A stretch of 64,000 nucleotides of DNA from the NCBI RefSeq assembly GCF_003610555.1, contig NZ_RAPQ01000008.1:736490-800489 (forward strand). Direction: 5' to 3'. A model generated the notes under the pieces. That model did not search any database, was not told the origin of the DNA, and saw nothing but the letters and a program-made list of their open reading frames with translations. The stretch is from Marinifilum flexuosum (GTDB lineage: Bacteria; Bacteroidota; Bacteroidia; Bacteroidales; Marinifilaceae). Each line of letters starts with the position of its first letter. Positions within the stretch are counted from its first letter, which is position 1. Shown here one piece after another: positions 1-9,187 of the stretch. The position numbers and the translations under genes are program-made.

Positions 1-581
1 TAAGCATGGGTATTGCAGCCAACCGCTTTAATAGTAAGGGGTTTGGCGAAAGCATGCCACTTGATAATAACAGAACACCCGAAGGCAAAGCCAATAACCG
101 TAGGGTTGAGTTTGTTAAGTTTGATGGAAACGCTTCATCCTTTGGGCCAAAACCAGCGAATAATAGAGGGAATTCGGCTTATGCAAAAATTAATGCCGTT
201 AGTATCGATAAAGAATTCGATAAACTATCGGATGAATTTCATACTCCTATTTCGGGCCCCAATGGCATAGTAAACGGTGCAGGTACCATCTTCCTGGTTT
301 TTACTTCCGCCAAAAACCTTTGCAAATTGGAAATTCTGGATGTAGATAAAAACGATAACTACAAAACCACCATAAAATATGCCACTTATAACCGTTCGGG
401 AGAAACAGTTAGCCAGTCGGACCACATAGAAATTGAAGGGACTTTTCCGGTTGATTTAGACAAAGGAAATGCAAAAGACCCTGCCAGGGCTGATTGGGAC
501 TTGATTTTAAAGCGAAGTAGTGACACCAATGCTTCGTTTGGTTTGGGAGGCGAGAATATAGTTATTCGGAAATATGAATAA
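1..581 (+). CDS. OmpA-family C-terminal domain protein, 5' end cut by window
   Basis: Only the last part of the gene is present. The reading frame is open to the first bases, so the true start lies outside the window. The first ~35 residues are the end of an OmpA-like peptidoglycan-binding domain: SKGFGES followed by NNRTPEGKANNRRVEF, the hallmark end of that domain, whose conserved Asn and Arg residues contact peptidoglycan. A ~150-residue C-terminal extension follows, which I do not recognise; it contains a beta-rich stretch (GAGTIFLVFTSAKNL). Most OmpA domains end the protein, so the extension is unusual. Likely an outer-membrane or periplasmic cell-wall anchoring protein. The first in-window Met (position 6) lies inside the domain and is not a start. 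Confidence 0.75.
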   Translation, partial: SMGIAANRFNSKGFGESMPLDNNRTPEGKANNRRVEFVKFDGNASSFGPKPANNRGNSAYAKINAVSIDKEFDKLSDEFHTPISGPNGIVNGAGTIFLVFTSAKNLCKLEILDVDKNDNYKTTIKYATYNRSGETVSQSDHIEIEGTFPVDLDKGNAKDPARADWDLILKRSSDTNASFGLGGENIVIRKYE

Positions 582-651
582 CCGTAAATTTTAAGAATTC
601 AAAATATGTAAAATAAGGAATTCAGGTCATCATTTTAAAATAGTAAAAAAT

Positions 652-1884
652 ATGAACACAGGCTTTTCTTTAAAATTAGTTTTTGTATTTCTGGCTATTA
701 TGCTTGCAACCCTTTTTGCACAAGCGCAAAAACCTAAGTTTGCAGGAAACTGGCTACTAATAAAAGTAGATAAGAATGGTGTGGTAGAAGATGAAAATAC
801 TGAGTTCTTATTCAAAAAAGATGGTCTTGTTTCAAGTTCGGGTTTCGACTTTGCCAAATGGCATTTTAATGCTACTGCCATGGAAATAAACCTCGCTTCC
901 CCTCTTTCGGAAGATGAATTCAACGGTATTCATAAAATAAAACAACTTACCAATAAGCAACTGGTATTTAGCCAGGGTGGTAGAATCTATTATTTCAAAC
1001 GCATTAACGAAGAGCAAAAGCGAATTGATGCAGAAAAAACAGGAAAAACAAACGAAGTATCGGGCCTGGCAGGCACATGGAAGCTAAACCATAAAGTGTT
1101 CGACCAGCTGTTTCTGAAATTGGAATTGCCAGAAACATTTAAGTTTATAAGCTGTGCATCGGGCACAACCACAAGTACAAAAGGGCAATGGCATTATTTG
1201 CCCGAAACCAAAGAACTGGAATTAACTGGCGTTGCCGAAGGTGAACATTTTATTCTTAAAGGGAAAAACAGGGTGAAAGACCATTCGGCAGGTTTTCTTG
1301 CACTGGTAACGGCACGCGAAACGCTATTATTCGATAAAAAGGATAAATCAGACATCGAGTGGCTAACATTTTCGGCAGATGAATTTAAAAGCCACACGAA
1401 TGATGAAAACCTGCTTCCCAAAGTCTGGCGAAACAATGCCAGTGTTATATCACATCTGGCTAAACTGCAAAGAATGGTATACCATTGTAAAACCTATGTG
1501 CCCGAAGCCGAGGCATTGAAAAACACAAGAACGATACTGAGAAAGGTTGATGCGAAACCGGAAAAAGGAAGTGTAAGTATTGCCAATATCATGATAACAA
1601 AATACGACACACTGCAATATTCGGAGAATTATATGGGGAATATGATGAACCAGAACAACTACTTCTTTCCCGAAGAAGAACCTGGTTTTTACAGGGTAAC
1701 AGGCATCGAAAAATATGAAGGTTATGAATGCACCGTAATTGAAGCAGTTTCGGACAACAAAATATTAAAACTCTGGATGATAAACAATCAGCCTGGAGTA
1801 TATGCAAAAATAATTGAGCAGGGTAAACACTTTATGACAAATGAAACTGAATACCATGTAATAAGTCTTTTGCGAACCTATTAA
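652..1884 (+). CDS. secreted protein with two lipocalin-like repeats
   Basis: 410 residues starting with a signal peptide (hydrophobic 8-24, cleavage after AQAQ). Two similar segments follow, each opening with a GNW/GTW motif (AGNWLLIK near 31; LAGTWKLN near 140) and strands typical of the lipocalin-like domains found in Bacteroidota secreted proteins. The C-terminal third (roughly 260-410) is a separate domain I do not recognise; it has a Met/Asn-rich stretch and could be ligand-binding. The gene is followed after 11 bases by 1896-2579 on the same strand, so the two are probably co-transcribed. No enzyme motif was seen. Function unknown; localisation in the periplasm or outside is a reasonable inference. 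Confidence 0.7.
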   Translation: MNTGFSLKLVFVFLAIMLATLFAQAQKPKFAGNWLLIKVDKNGVVEDENTEFLFKKDGLVSSSGFDFAKWHFNATAMEINLASPLSEDEFNGIHKIKQLTNKQLVFSQGGRIYYFKRINEEQKRIDAEKTGKTNEVSGLAGTWKLNHKVFDQLFLKLELPETFKFISCASGTTTSTKGQWHYLPETKELELTGVAEGEHFILKGKNRVKDHSAGFLALVTARETLLFDKKDKSDIEWLTFSADEFKSHTNDENLLPKVWRNNASVISHLAKLQRMVYHCKTYVPEAEALKNTRTILRKVDAKPEKGSVSIANIMITKYDTLQYSENYMGNMMNQNNYFFPEEEPGFYRVTGIEKYEGYECTVIEAVSDNKILKLWMINNQPGVYAKIIEQGKHFMTNETEYHVISLLRTY

Positions 1885-1895
1885 ACAACATCATC

Positions 1896-2579
1896 ATGAA
1901 ACCAATAAAACTATTGCTTTCCATACTATTATTGTCATTCTTACAAGTAAAGGCGCAAACACAAAGCTCTTTAATGGATACTACTTTACAAAGCAAAGTA
2001 ATGAAGTTTATTGAGTTTGTAGATGCTTACGATGATGGTAGCCCGGAATCGCTAAAAAAGGCCAAATACAACGAAATGCTTAACCTTTTTGTTGACGATG
2101 CAGGTACAGCCAAAGAACGAGCCAATGCCTATAAAATTATTCATGCTTACATTAAAGCCGATAAAGTACCTGAAAAAGGCGAAGTGGCATCACCAAAAGC
2201 CAATCGGCAGCAAACATTCGAAGAGCAGGTAAAAAACACCGATGAGGGTAAACAAGGAGAAGAACTAATGCAGCGCCAATATGCAGCATTTATGAATATC
2301 TCGTATCCTGAATTTGAAAAAATGATATTAAGCATTAACCCTGCCACCGGAAAAAAGGAAAAAAAACAGGCCTATAACGAAATGCATAAAGCCAATGGAA
2401 AACAGGTTACTATTACTCCTGTCGATAATGAAATGACTGAACTGCAAAAACAAATGTGGGCAATAGAAATCCTTAAAAAACCAAATAACTACGCAGAGTT
2501 TTGCAAAGCAGCCAGAATACTACAGCCCGAAATTACAAGCGAGGAGCTTAACACTTTGTGGAGCAAGCGAGATAAGTAA
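1896..2579 (+). CDS. secreted protein of unknown function
   Basis: 227 residues with a clear signal peptide (MKPIKLLLSILLLSFLQVKA, cleavage before QTQSS). The mature protein is charged, Lys/Glu-rich and predicted mostly helical, without Cys pairs or recognisable catalytic motifs. It starts 11 bases after the lipocalin-like gene and probably shares its transcript, suggesting a joint envelope role. I do not recognise the family. Confidence 0.7.
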   Translation: MKPIKLLLSILLLSFLQVKAQTQSSLMDTTLQSKVMKFIEFVDAYDDGSPESLKKAKYNEMLNLFVDDAGTAKERANAYKIIHAYIKADKVPEKGEVASPKANRQQTFEEQVKNTDEGKQGEELMQRQYAAFMNISYPEFEKMILSINPATGKKEKKQAYNEMHKANGKQVTITPVDNEMTELQKQMWAIEILKKPNNYAEFCKAARILQPEITSEELNTLWSKRDK

Positions 2580-2661
2580 ACCTGCAATTTATACAGAAAT
2601 AAAAATACAGAGAGTTTATCTCTTGTAATAAACTAACAATGAATTTATTAATAGTTAAAAA

Positions 2662-3597
2662 ATGAAAACAAGAAAACTTTATTACTTTTTAGTAGCTGTT
2701 TTAACTTTAAGCATTAGCATAACAGCATGTAGTGGCGACGATGGCGATATGGGGCCAGAAGGAAAACAAGGCATACAAGGCGAAGTTGGGCCGGCAGGTG
2801 CCGATGGTTCTGTTATTTATAGTGGCGAAGGTGAACCTAATGCCGAAACAGGTGTAGCAGGCGACTATTATTTAGATAGCACTACAGGTATGATTTATGG
2901 TCCCAAAAAGAATGATGATAGCTGGAACGAGGTTGACTCATTTTCTCTTAAAGGAGCAAATGGACAGGACGGACAAGATGGTTCAAAAATACTATCGGGC
3001 TATGATACTCCGAGCAATTCGATAGGTAATATTGGCGACTACTATCTTGATAAAGAGACCTACACCCTTTACGGTCCCAAGTTGGATGTACCTACTTTTG
3101 GTGTGTCAGCCTGGGGAACCGGACTAATGTTAAAAGGAGCAGATGGAAATGCAAATGTGCACACGTTTATAGCAACAGTGGCATCATCTGATTGGTATTC
3201 ATGGGGTAGTAATGTTGCTGGTAATTTTAGCAAAACATTGACAAGAGATATCAATTTTTCTGCCCTAAACGAAGATATGTATGACAATGGCATTATATTA
3301 GTTTACTGGCAAAGTACTAACTCTAGAATACTTTTACCAGAAACTAAACTAAGCTCTCAAAAGAACTTTCTTACACATGAAGGGTATGCATTTAAAAACT
3401 CAAGTGATGGTAAATATGTTCTACGAATAAAGAAAAATCTTAAAGGAATAGAAAATTTAACAGAACTTCTTACTACCGAAGATAGTGAGTACCGCATTAA
3501 GCTAATAACTGGTCAGCCTGCAACAGAACTAAGTTTGATAAAAAACAATCCTGAAAAATTATTTGAGGTAGTTGCACGCATGGAGGTTGCAAACTAA
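2662..3597 (+). CDS. collagen-like lipoprotein with duplicated GDYYLD modules
   Basis: 311 residues. The N-terminus is a lipoprotein signal (lipobox ITAC, Cys about residue 23). Directly after it come about nine Gly-X-Y triplets (GDDGDMGPEGKQGIQGEVG and onward), a collagen-like stretch. Then two copies of a ~60-residue module follow, each with GDYYLD, a Thr-rich strand, YGPK, a Trp and LKGA(N/D)G. The C-terminal ~150 residues form a separate beta-rich domain. Bacterial collagen-like lipoproteins of this build are usually surface exposed and may serve as stalks or adhesins; no substrate is evident. A hairpin (3623-3665) follows the gene. Confidence 0.7.
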   Translation: MKTRKLYYFLVAVLTLSISITACSGDDGDMGPEGKQGIQGEVGPAGADGSVIYSGEGEPNAETGVAGDYYLDSTTGMIYGPKKNDDSWNEVDSFSLKGANGQDGQDGSKILSGYDTPSNSIGNIGDYYLDKETYTLYGPKLDVPTFGVSAWGTGLMLKGADGNANVHTFIATVASSDWYSWGSNVAGNFSKTLTRDINFSALNEDMYDNGIILVYWQSTNSRILLPETKLSSQKNFLTHEGYAFKNSSDGKYVLRIKKNLKGIENLTELLTTEDSEYRIKLITGQPATELSLIKNNPEKLFEVVARMEVAN

Positions 3598-3622
3598 AGT
3601 ATACAGGTAGTAGTGTAAGCGG

Positions 3623-3665
3623 CAGCAGCCTGTTGTTTAATTATAACACTGGCAACAGGTTGCTG
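3623..3665 (+). terminator. hairpin after the collagen-like lipoprotein gene
   Basis: CAGCAGCCTGTTG at 3623-3635 pairs with CAACAGGTTGCTG at 3653-3665 (13 bp, one mismatch) around a 17-nt loop. No strong T tract follows, so it may be an attenuating or RNA-stabilising hairpin rather than a classic terminator. Confidence 0.45.
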
Positions 3666-3717
3666 TTATATAGTGTCTCATTTAAAATTGTAAACAACCC
3701 GTTAAAAGTTCAATATT

Positions 3718-4716
3718 ATGAATAAACTAATTTTAGCTATAGTAATTATGGCAGGTACAATATCGTGTAGGGGCAATGCTAAAGACAAAGTAAAACGCTA
3801 CGAAGTAAAGTCGGGTATAGTGCAATATAGCACTACCATTTCGGGGAAAGTAATGGGTAGCACCATAAGTGGTAAGGGAACCGAAAGTCTCTATTTTAAA
3901 GCATACGGAGCTCTTGAATTAAAAGAAGAAAAATCGGAACGAACTACCACAACCAAAATTTTTGGACAGCAGAATACCGAAACCGAGTATACTCATACCA
4001 TGAACAAGCTCGATAACAAAATGAGTTACACGGTAGATTTTGATAACAAAGTAATCTATAAAAATCAAGATATGGCCATGAGTGCTATCAAAGCTTTTCA
4101 TCTCAATGCCGATGCAGGTGATGCGGGTCGAAAAATGCTTGAAGGCATGGGTGGCAAAAAAACAGGTGCCGAAAGTATATTGGGGCACAGTTGCGAAATA
4201 TGGGATTTGGCAGGTGTTAGACAATGGATTTACAAAGGTGTAACATTAAAGTCGGAAGCTACCATAATGGGTATTACCACCACTACTATAGCTACCTCGG
4301 CAAAGTTTAATGTAAGCGTAGCCGATAAATATTTTCAACTGCCCAATTTTCCCGAAAAAGAAATGGAAGTTGGTATGTCTGGTGATGGTGGAGCAGCCGT
4401 AATGCAAAGTTTATTTGAAGACATGGATGAGGATGATGAAGGCAATGGCATGGAAGACCTGAAACGCGCAGCTCGTATGTCGTTTGCAGAATTTAAAAGA
4501 GAAGCAAAACAAGATGAAGAAATGAGCCGGATGAGTGATGATGATTTGCGCCATCAACACAACATGATAAAGAAAATGGCTCGTGGCGAACAACTTTCTT
4601 TTGAAGAATGGAAACGGATGGTAGTAGCCTCAGACAAAGAATTAGGAAATATGAGCGACGAACAACTCTGGCAGATGTACGAAATGTCGAAAAATATGCA
4701 ACAAATTATAAAGTAA
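3718..4716 (+). CDS. putative lipoprotein, paralogue of the 6515-7591 protein
   Basis: 332 residues with a lipobox-like N-terminus (GTISC, Cys about 17). Residues ~25-210 match the same region of the 6515-7591 protein: KRYEVKSGIVQY vs QKYAVKSGHVEY, a KIFGQQ vs KVFGIK strand, LEGMGG vs LEGLGG, and the pair CEIWDLAGVRQWIYKGVTLKSEA vs CEIVELMGAKVWIYNGINLKSEA (shown shortened here: CEI...WIY.G..LKSEA). This is a paralogous envelope domain. The C-terminal ~100 residues are very acidic and Met/Lys/Glu-rich, helical, and found only in this copy. Function unknown; periplasmic localisation is inferred from the signal. Confidence 0.65.
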   Translation: MNKLILAIVIMAGTISCRGNAKDKVKRYEVKSGIVQYSTTISGKVMGSTISGKGTESLYFKAYGALELKEEKSERTTTTKIFGQQNTETEYTHTMNKLDNKMSYTVDFDNKVIYKNQDMAMSAIKAFHLNADAGDAGRKMLEGMGGKKTGAESILGHSCEIWDLAGVRQWIYKGVTLKSEATIMGITTTTIATSAKFNVSVADKYFQLPNFPEKEMEVGMSGDGGAAVMQSLFEDMDEDDEGNGMEDLKRAARMSFAEFKREAKQDEEMSRMSDDDLRHQHNMIKKMARGEQLSFEEWKRMVVASDKELGNMSDEQLWQMYEMSKNMQQIIK

Positions 4717-4913
4717 TAACCTCAGTTCGATTAAAAATATCCATCACAGAAAATCAAATAGAACCTTATTTAATCAGTAAAAGCAACAAAAGAATTAAGT
4801 AAGCTAAACAAATCAGGCAACTTAAATTTTATAAAATATAGCCAAACTGGTAGAACTTACTGTCAGGTTAATAATAATTTAAAAACAGTATAGTCATATA
4901 AATAAACAAAAAT

Positions 4914-5258
4914 ATGAATTGGTATTTAAAAGTTTTACAGCAGTACGCAATATTTAGCGGAAGAGCCGGACGTAAAGAATTTTGGATGTTCGTGTTATTC
5001 AACCTTATTATTTCTATTGCACTTTCGGTTATCAACAGTATAATGGGAACATGGGGCATAATAGGTGGTATTTATGCCCTATTGGTATTAATTCCAGCAT
5101 TGGCAGTATCGGCTCGCAGGCTTCACGATGTTGGCAAAAGCGGTTGGATGCTATTGGTGGGCTTTATTCCGCTTATTGGGGCAATATGGCTTATTGTACT
5201 TTGGGCAAGCGAAGGGCAGCCAGGCAGTAACCAGTATGGGCAACAATCAAACGAATAA
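4914..5258 (+). CDS. DUF805 family inner-membrane protein
   Basis: 114 residues matching DUF805 (YhaH/YhaI type): the FSGRAGRKEFW entry motif near residue 14, three to four membrane helices, SARRLHDVGKSGWMLL in the middle, and a short polar tail GQPGSNQYG. Length is normal for the family. Function of the family is not settled; the proteins are small inner-membrane components. It is 27 bases upstream of the next lipoprotein gene and probably co-transcribed with it. Confidence 0.85.
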   Translation: MNWYLKVLQQYAIFSGRAGRKEFWMFVLFNLIISIALSVINSIMGTWGIIGGIYALLVLIPALAVSARRLHDVGKSGWMLLVGFIPLIGAIWLIVLWASEGQPGSNQYGQQSNE

Positions 5259-5285
5259 ATTTTCACATTAAAATAAATCAAAATC

Positions 5286-5768
5286 ATGAAAAATTCAATC
5301 TTACCATTTAGTCTAATTCTGGCACTGTGCCTTGTGTTTGTATCGTGCGATAAAGACGATGACACCACACCCAATGTAGCTAAAGGAACCTACGAAGTTT
5401 TAATGAATGGTGAAATCGTAGCTGAAGGAAATGATGCAGATGTAGGCTATGCAGAGGGGGGCGAAGGAAGTGTTTCTGTTTCGATCTCAAAAGATGAAGA
5501 AGTTTCAGTGTTAATTAGCTCTGTACCAATCGAAATAGGGAGTAGTGTGGCGATTGATGGCTCAGATGTTACGGTTAGTGTATTAGGCAATTTAGTAGGA
5601 GGCAGTTATCTAACTCCAGTTGTTGATGCAAGCGGAACGATAATAAGAGTATCTGATTCCAAATTCACTTTCGTCTGTACATGTAAAGATTTAGCAGACT
5701 GGGTAGATGGTCCGACCTATGAGTTTGAAGGAACAATTGAATCTTCGGCCTATAAAATGGTTAAATAG
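5286..5768 (+). CDS. small lipoprotein of unknown function
   Basis: 160 residues with a lipoprotein signal (LVFVSC, lipidated Cys about 21), followed by an Asp-rich spacer (DKDDD) typical of Bacteroidota surface lipoproteins exported to the outer leaflet. The rest is a beta-rich, Ser/Val/Gly-rich domain with two Cys close together (FVCTC) near residue 130. No family recognised. Confidence 0.65.
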   Translation: MKNSILPFSLILALCLVFVSCDKDDDTTPNVAKGTYEVLMNGEIVAEGNDADVGYAEGGEGSVSVSISKDEEVSVLISSVPIEIGSSVAIDGSDVTVSVLGNLVGGSYLTPVVDASGTIIRVSDSKFTFVCTCKDLADWVDGPTYEFEGTIESSAYKMVK

Positions 5769-5820
5769 CCACAAACATTAATAATTATCTATTTAATAAT
5801 AAACAAAAATCACTTTAAAA

Positions 5821-6363
5821 ATGAAAAACAGATTAGTTTTAATAATTGTAACTGTGTTAGCTGTATGTTTTAGTTTTAACAGTAAAGCACAAGACTCTAA
5901 AGTAATGGTTGGAGCTGGATTAGGATACGCAACTGATATAAGTAACTTGGGAATTTTCGCCAAAGGAGTTTATATGGTAAATGATACATGGGAAATTGCA
6001 CCTTCATTTACTTATTACTTTAAGAAGGATTATACCAATTGGTCAAGTCTGGATTTTAATGGACAATATGTGTTTTCAGCAAATGAAAAAAATAGTTTTT
6101 ACGCCATAGGAGGTTTGAACCTCACTTTTTGGAAAGTAAAACTTGAAAGTTCTGATTTTGGGGTGGATGATGAATACCTGGAAGGTGTTGGTGATTTGAT
6201 TTCATCGGAATTGGAAAGTAATGGTAGTGATGTTGGTGTTAACATTGGTGTTGGCAGCCGATTTGCATTGTCTGATAAAATGTATTTCAATGCTGATATA
6301 AAATATACTTTGGGTGGTGCAAACTACTTATCAATGGGAGTAGGAATACTATATAATTTCTAG
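5821..6363 (+). CDS. small outer-membrane beta-barrel protein
   Basis: 180 residues. A signal peptide ends at SKAQ; the mature part shows alternating hydrophobic/aromatic strands (VGAGLGYATDI, YAIGGLNLTFW, ADIKYTLGG) and ends in a C-terminal Phe (GVGILYNF), the usual Bam recognition end. This fits a small 8-stranded barrel of the OmpW/OMP_b-brl type. Transported substrate, if any, unknown. Confidence 0.7.
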   Translation: MKNRLVLIIVTVLAVCFSFNSKAQDSKVMVGAGLGYATDISNLGIFAKGVYMVNDTWEIAPSFTYYFKKDYTNWSSLDFNGQYVFSANEKNSFYAIGGLNLTFWKVKLESSDFGVDDEYLEGVGDLISSELESNGSDVGVNIGVGSRFALSDKMYFNADIKYTLGGANYLSMGVGILYNF

Positions 6364-6385
6364 TATTTATTCTCGCTTTAATTTA

Positions 6386-6468
6386 AAGACTTTCCCAATA
6401 GTGTTGTAGATATATATTCACTTTTCAACCATAATCTTAAACCAATACTAATGCCATTGGGAAGTCTT
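6386..6468. repeat. spaced inverted repeat
   Basis: AAGACTTTCCCAAT at 6386-6399 is complementary to ATTGGGAAGTCTT at 6456-6468 apart from one bulged base, separated by 56 nt. It lies in the gap between the beta-barrel gene and the next gene and could be a transcript-end structure or the remnant of a small inverted-repeat element. Confidence 0.4.
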
Positions 6469-6514
6469 AAGTAAGGATAAATAGTCATTTAGCTTTTTAA
6501 TATCTAAAACCAAA

Positions 6515-7591
6515 ATGATGAAATATTTAATTCTTGTCGCGACATTTTTAATTGTAGTGCAAGCTACAATAGCACAGCAGAAAGTACAGAAATATGCTGT
6601 GAAATCAGGACATGTAGAATATAAATTAACAGGCAGTACTACTGGCACCAAGTATATTTGGTGGGACAACTATGGAGCTCAATCCTATACGGAAACAAAA
6701 TCTGTTAGCATTACAAAAGTATTTGGAATAAAAAGCGAAACAAAAGAACATACCATTTCTATAATTAAGGAAGGGCAATTCTGGTCAGTTAATTTAGAAG
6801 AAAATAACGGACAAACAGGTAAAATCCCTAATTACCAGCAAATGTTTGGACTTGATGAAATGTCTGAAGAAGAGAAAAAACAGTTTGGGAAAGACATACT
6901 GGAAGGCTTGGGAGGTGAAATTTTAGGAACCGAAAAGGTATTGGATTACGAATGTGAGATTGTTGAGTTAATGGGAGCGAAAGTGTGGATTTATAATGGA
7001 ATAAACTTAAAATCGGAAGCTAAAATACTAGGGATAGAAAATAATGAAATTGCAATTAAATTCGAAAAAAACATTTCAATTTCTTCATCTAAATTTTCTC
7101 CACCCGCAAACATCAACTATCAGGATATTAGTGAACAGCAACAAGCAATGTATGGTGGCATGAGTGATATGCAGTCAATGTTTAATATGGGTGATAAATA
7201 TGAGGATGATGTTGATGTAAAACTATATCCGGTAAATTATCCTTTCCAACAGTTTTCTAACAAAATTAATGCATTTAAATATAAAGGATATCGTAAGTTG
7301 GTTAGTTTGAATGAGGACGGAACATACAGTGCAATGTTCATGAAAGGATTAACAGGTAGTTTGGCTGTTGCGGCAACATCTATGAAAAATGGTGACCCAT
7401 CGGAGCATGGAAATTTTGAAACATTCACTTATAAGGGCAAAAATTGCATGCTTGGCAAATTAGAGGATGATGAATCAAGTAATACCGCAGTACTTGAGAT
7501 CCCTCAATATAAGACCTACATTATAATTGGTTGTAGTCCTTCTGTTGGCAAGGATGAGATGATACGAATACTGGACCATTTGGCTTTCTAA
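6515..7591 (+). CDS. secreted protein, paralogue of the 3718-4716 protein
   Basis: 358 residues with a signal peptide (MMKYLILVATFLIVVQATIA, cleaved before QQK) rather than a lipobox. Residues ~22-200 are homologous to the 3718-4716 lipoprotein. The C-terminal ~140 residues (from about VKLYPVNYPF) form another beta-rich domain ending in a nucleotide-unrelated SPSVGKDEM segment; I do not recognise it. Starts at either of two adjacent ATGs (6515 or 6518). Probably co-transcribed with 7607-8125 (15-base gap). Function unknown. Confidence 0.65.
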   Translation: MMKYLILVATFLIVVQATIAQQKVQKYAVKSGHVEYKLTGSTTGTKYIWWDNYGAQSYTETKSVSITKVFGIKSETKEHTISIIKEGQFWSVNLEENNGQTGKIPNYQQMFGLDEMSEEEKKQFGKDILEGLGGEILGTEKVLDYECEIVELMGAKVWIYNGINLKSEAKILGIENNEIAIKFEKNISISSSKFSPPANINYQDISEQQQAMYGGMSDMQSMFNMGDKYEDDVDVKLYPVNYPFQQFSNKINAFKYKGYRKLVSLNEDGTYSAMFMKGLTGSLAVAATSMKNGDPSEHGNFETFTYKGKNCMLGKLEDDESSNTAVLEIPQYKTYIIIGCSPSVGKDEMIRILDHLAF

Positions 7592-7606
7592 CTAAAGAAA
7601 CTTATA

Positions 7607-8125
7607 ATGAAAAAGAGTCAAAATTCATTAATCGCAATACTTGTATTTTCTGTAGTTTTTATAATTGGTGGTTGGTTGTTTTATAAAAACATAAGCGAAT
7701 CAGTTATTGAAGAAGTAAATGCTTCTAAAAACTGGCCAAATGTGCAAGGAAAGGTTATGTTTGCCGATATTAAAACCTCTCTAAGTGATGATGCCAAAAT
7801 GTACTCTCTTAATTTGAAATATGTTTATTCTGTTAAAGGTCAATCTTATACCGGAACTCGTATATCTGCAATTGATGCAAGTAGTAGTAATCAATCCAGA
7901 GTTAAGAAAGTTTTGGAAAAATATGCTGTTGACACATTGGTTCAGGTGTACTACGATCCTGAGTTTCCTTCCATATCAATGTTAGAGCCAGGTCAGAATT
8001 TATTTATCTATTTTGTTCAATATGGACCATTGGTGTTTTGTTTTATTGGTTTTTTAATGTTTTTACAATTTTTTAAAAAACTAATCACAATAATTTTTAC
8101 ACTTATTATAAGCTTTAGGGGATAG
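7607..8125 (+). CDS. DUF3592-type membrane protein
   Basis: 172 residues with an N-terminal membrane helix (8-26), an extracytoplasmic domain with the DUF3592 pattern (NWPNVQGKV, KYVYSVKGQSYTGTRI, VQVYYDPEFPSISMLEPG), and a C-terminal hydrophobic region (about 133-165, one or two helices). This topology and the YYDP..P motif are typical of DUF3592. Role unknown. Confidence 0.75.
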   Translation: MKKSQNSLIAILVFSVVFIIGGWLFYKNISESVIEEVNASKNWPNVQGKVMFADIKTSLSDDAKMYSLNLKYVYSVKGQSYTGTRISAIDASSSNQSRVKKVLEKYAVDTLVQVYYDPEFPSISMLEPGQNLFIYFVQYGPLVFCFIGFLMFLQFFKKLITIIFTLIISFRG

Positions 8126-8163
8126 GATAAAATAAACCATTAACTTTAAAAGAAAAACATTTT

Positions 8164-8931
8164 ATGAGATCACACGAAATTGACTATGAGATTAAAGGGC
8201 ACGATATACAGTTGGTAGAAATTGAATTGGATCCGAACGAAACGGTAATTGCCGAAGCAGGAGCAATGCTTTACATGAAAGAAGGCATTGAATTTGAAGC
8301 AAAAATGGGTGATGGATCGGAACCTGACAAAGGCTTGTTTGGAAAATTACTAAGTGCCGCGTCTAGAAAAATAACCGGCGAATCTATTTTTATCACTCAT
8401 TTTACTCATCGTGGGATGGGGAAAAGTCATGTGGCTTTTGCAGCTCCATACCCGGGAACTATTGTTCCATTGGATTTAGAGCAGCTTGGAGGTTCAGTAA
8501 TTGTGCAGCGTGATGCATTTTTATGTGCTGCATTAGGTACAAAAATTAGTATGCACTTTAATCGTAAGCTTGGATCAGGATTTTTTGGAGGAGAAGGATT
8601 TATCCTGCAAAAGCTACAAGGAGATGGTAAAGCTTTTATTCATGCAGGAGGAACATTAATCGAACATGAGTTGAATGGAGAAACTCTTCGGGTTGATACG
8701 GGTTGTGTAGTTGGGTATCAGGAAGGTGTTAATTTTGATATTCAGCAATCTGGAGGATTAAAATCGATGCTGTTTGGTGGAGAAGGTCTTTTTCTTGCTA
8801 CACTAAGTGGAAGAGGAAAAGTTTGGCTACAATCTATGCCAATTCGTAAGTTGGTAAGTCAGCTAAGCCCGGGAGGACCCAATGCCTCGAAAGAGAGTAG
8901 TGGAGGTATTTTAGATTCATTCCTAGAATAA
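8164..8931 (+). CDS. TIGR00266/AIM24 family protein
   Basis: 255 residues, full length for the family. It has the [18 protein letters not shown] opening, [30 protein letters not shown] and [22 protein letters not shown] near the end, the repeated G-rich beta-helix motifs of the TIGR00266 (mitochondrial AIM24-like) fold. No signal peptide; probably cytoplasmic or membrane-peripheral. The biochemical role of this family is not established. It is the last gene before a clear terminator. Confidence 0.9.
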   Translation: MRSHEIDYEIKGHDIQLVEIELDPNETVIAEAGAMLYMKEGIEFEAKMGDGSEPDKGLFGKLLSAASRKITGESIFITHFTHRGMGKSHVAFAAPYPGTIVPLDLEQLGGSVIVQRDAFLCAALGTKISMHFNRKLGSGFFGGEGFILQKLQGDGKAFIHAGGTLIEHELNGETLRVDTGCVVGYQEGVNFDIQQSGGLKSMLFGGEGLFLATLSGRGKVWLQSMPIRKLVSQLSPGGPNASKESSGGILDSFLE

Positions 8932-8955
8932 CAAAAGTTTAAGAATTTAATTTAT

Positions 8956-8988
8956 AAGATGCTTCATATTTAATGAGGCATCTTTTTA
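8956..8988 (+). terminator. rho-independent terminator after the AIM24-family gene
   Basis: AAGATGCTTCAT at 8956-8967 pairs with ATGAGGCATCTT at 8973-8984 (12 bp with one G-T pair) around a 5-nt loop, followed by a T-rich run. It closes the first block of plus-strand genes. Confidence 0.85.
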
Positions 8989-9161
8989 TTTGTAACCATT
9001 TTTGAGCACAGAAATTATTTAGAAACGGTTTTTTTTCAAATTTTTTTGAAATACAGGAATTCATAGGAAATACTAATAAAAGATAGTTGAGTCTTTTATT
9101 TGACGTGCTAATTATTGCAGTTTGTTATGTGAAAAGGCTGTGATTTAATAGTTTAAATTGT

Positions 9162-9169
9162 TATATTTG
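9162..9169 (+). promoter_or_regulatory. possible Bacteroidota-type -7 box upstream of actA
   Basis: TATATTTG matches the TAnnTTTG -7 consensus of Bacteroidota sigma-ABfr promoters. No good TTG -33 element sits at the expected 19-21 bp distance (CTG is at about that place), so support is weak. It lies 155 bases before the actA start and 18 bases before a 36-codon ORF. The rest of the 8932-9324 gap is AT-rich with no other feature I can support. Confidence 0.3.
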
Positions 9170-9187
9170 GTAGAGAGCGAGTCATTT

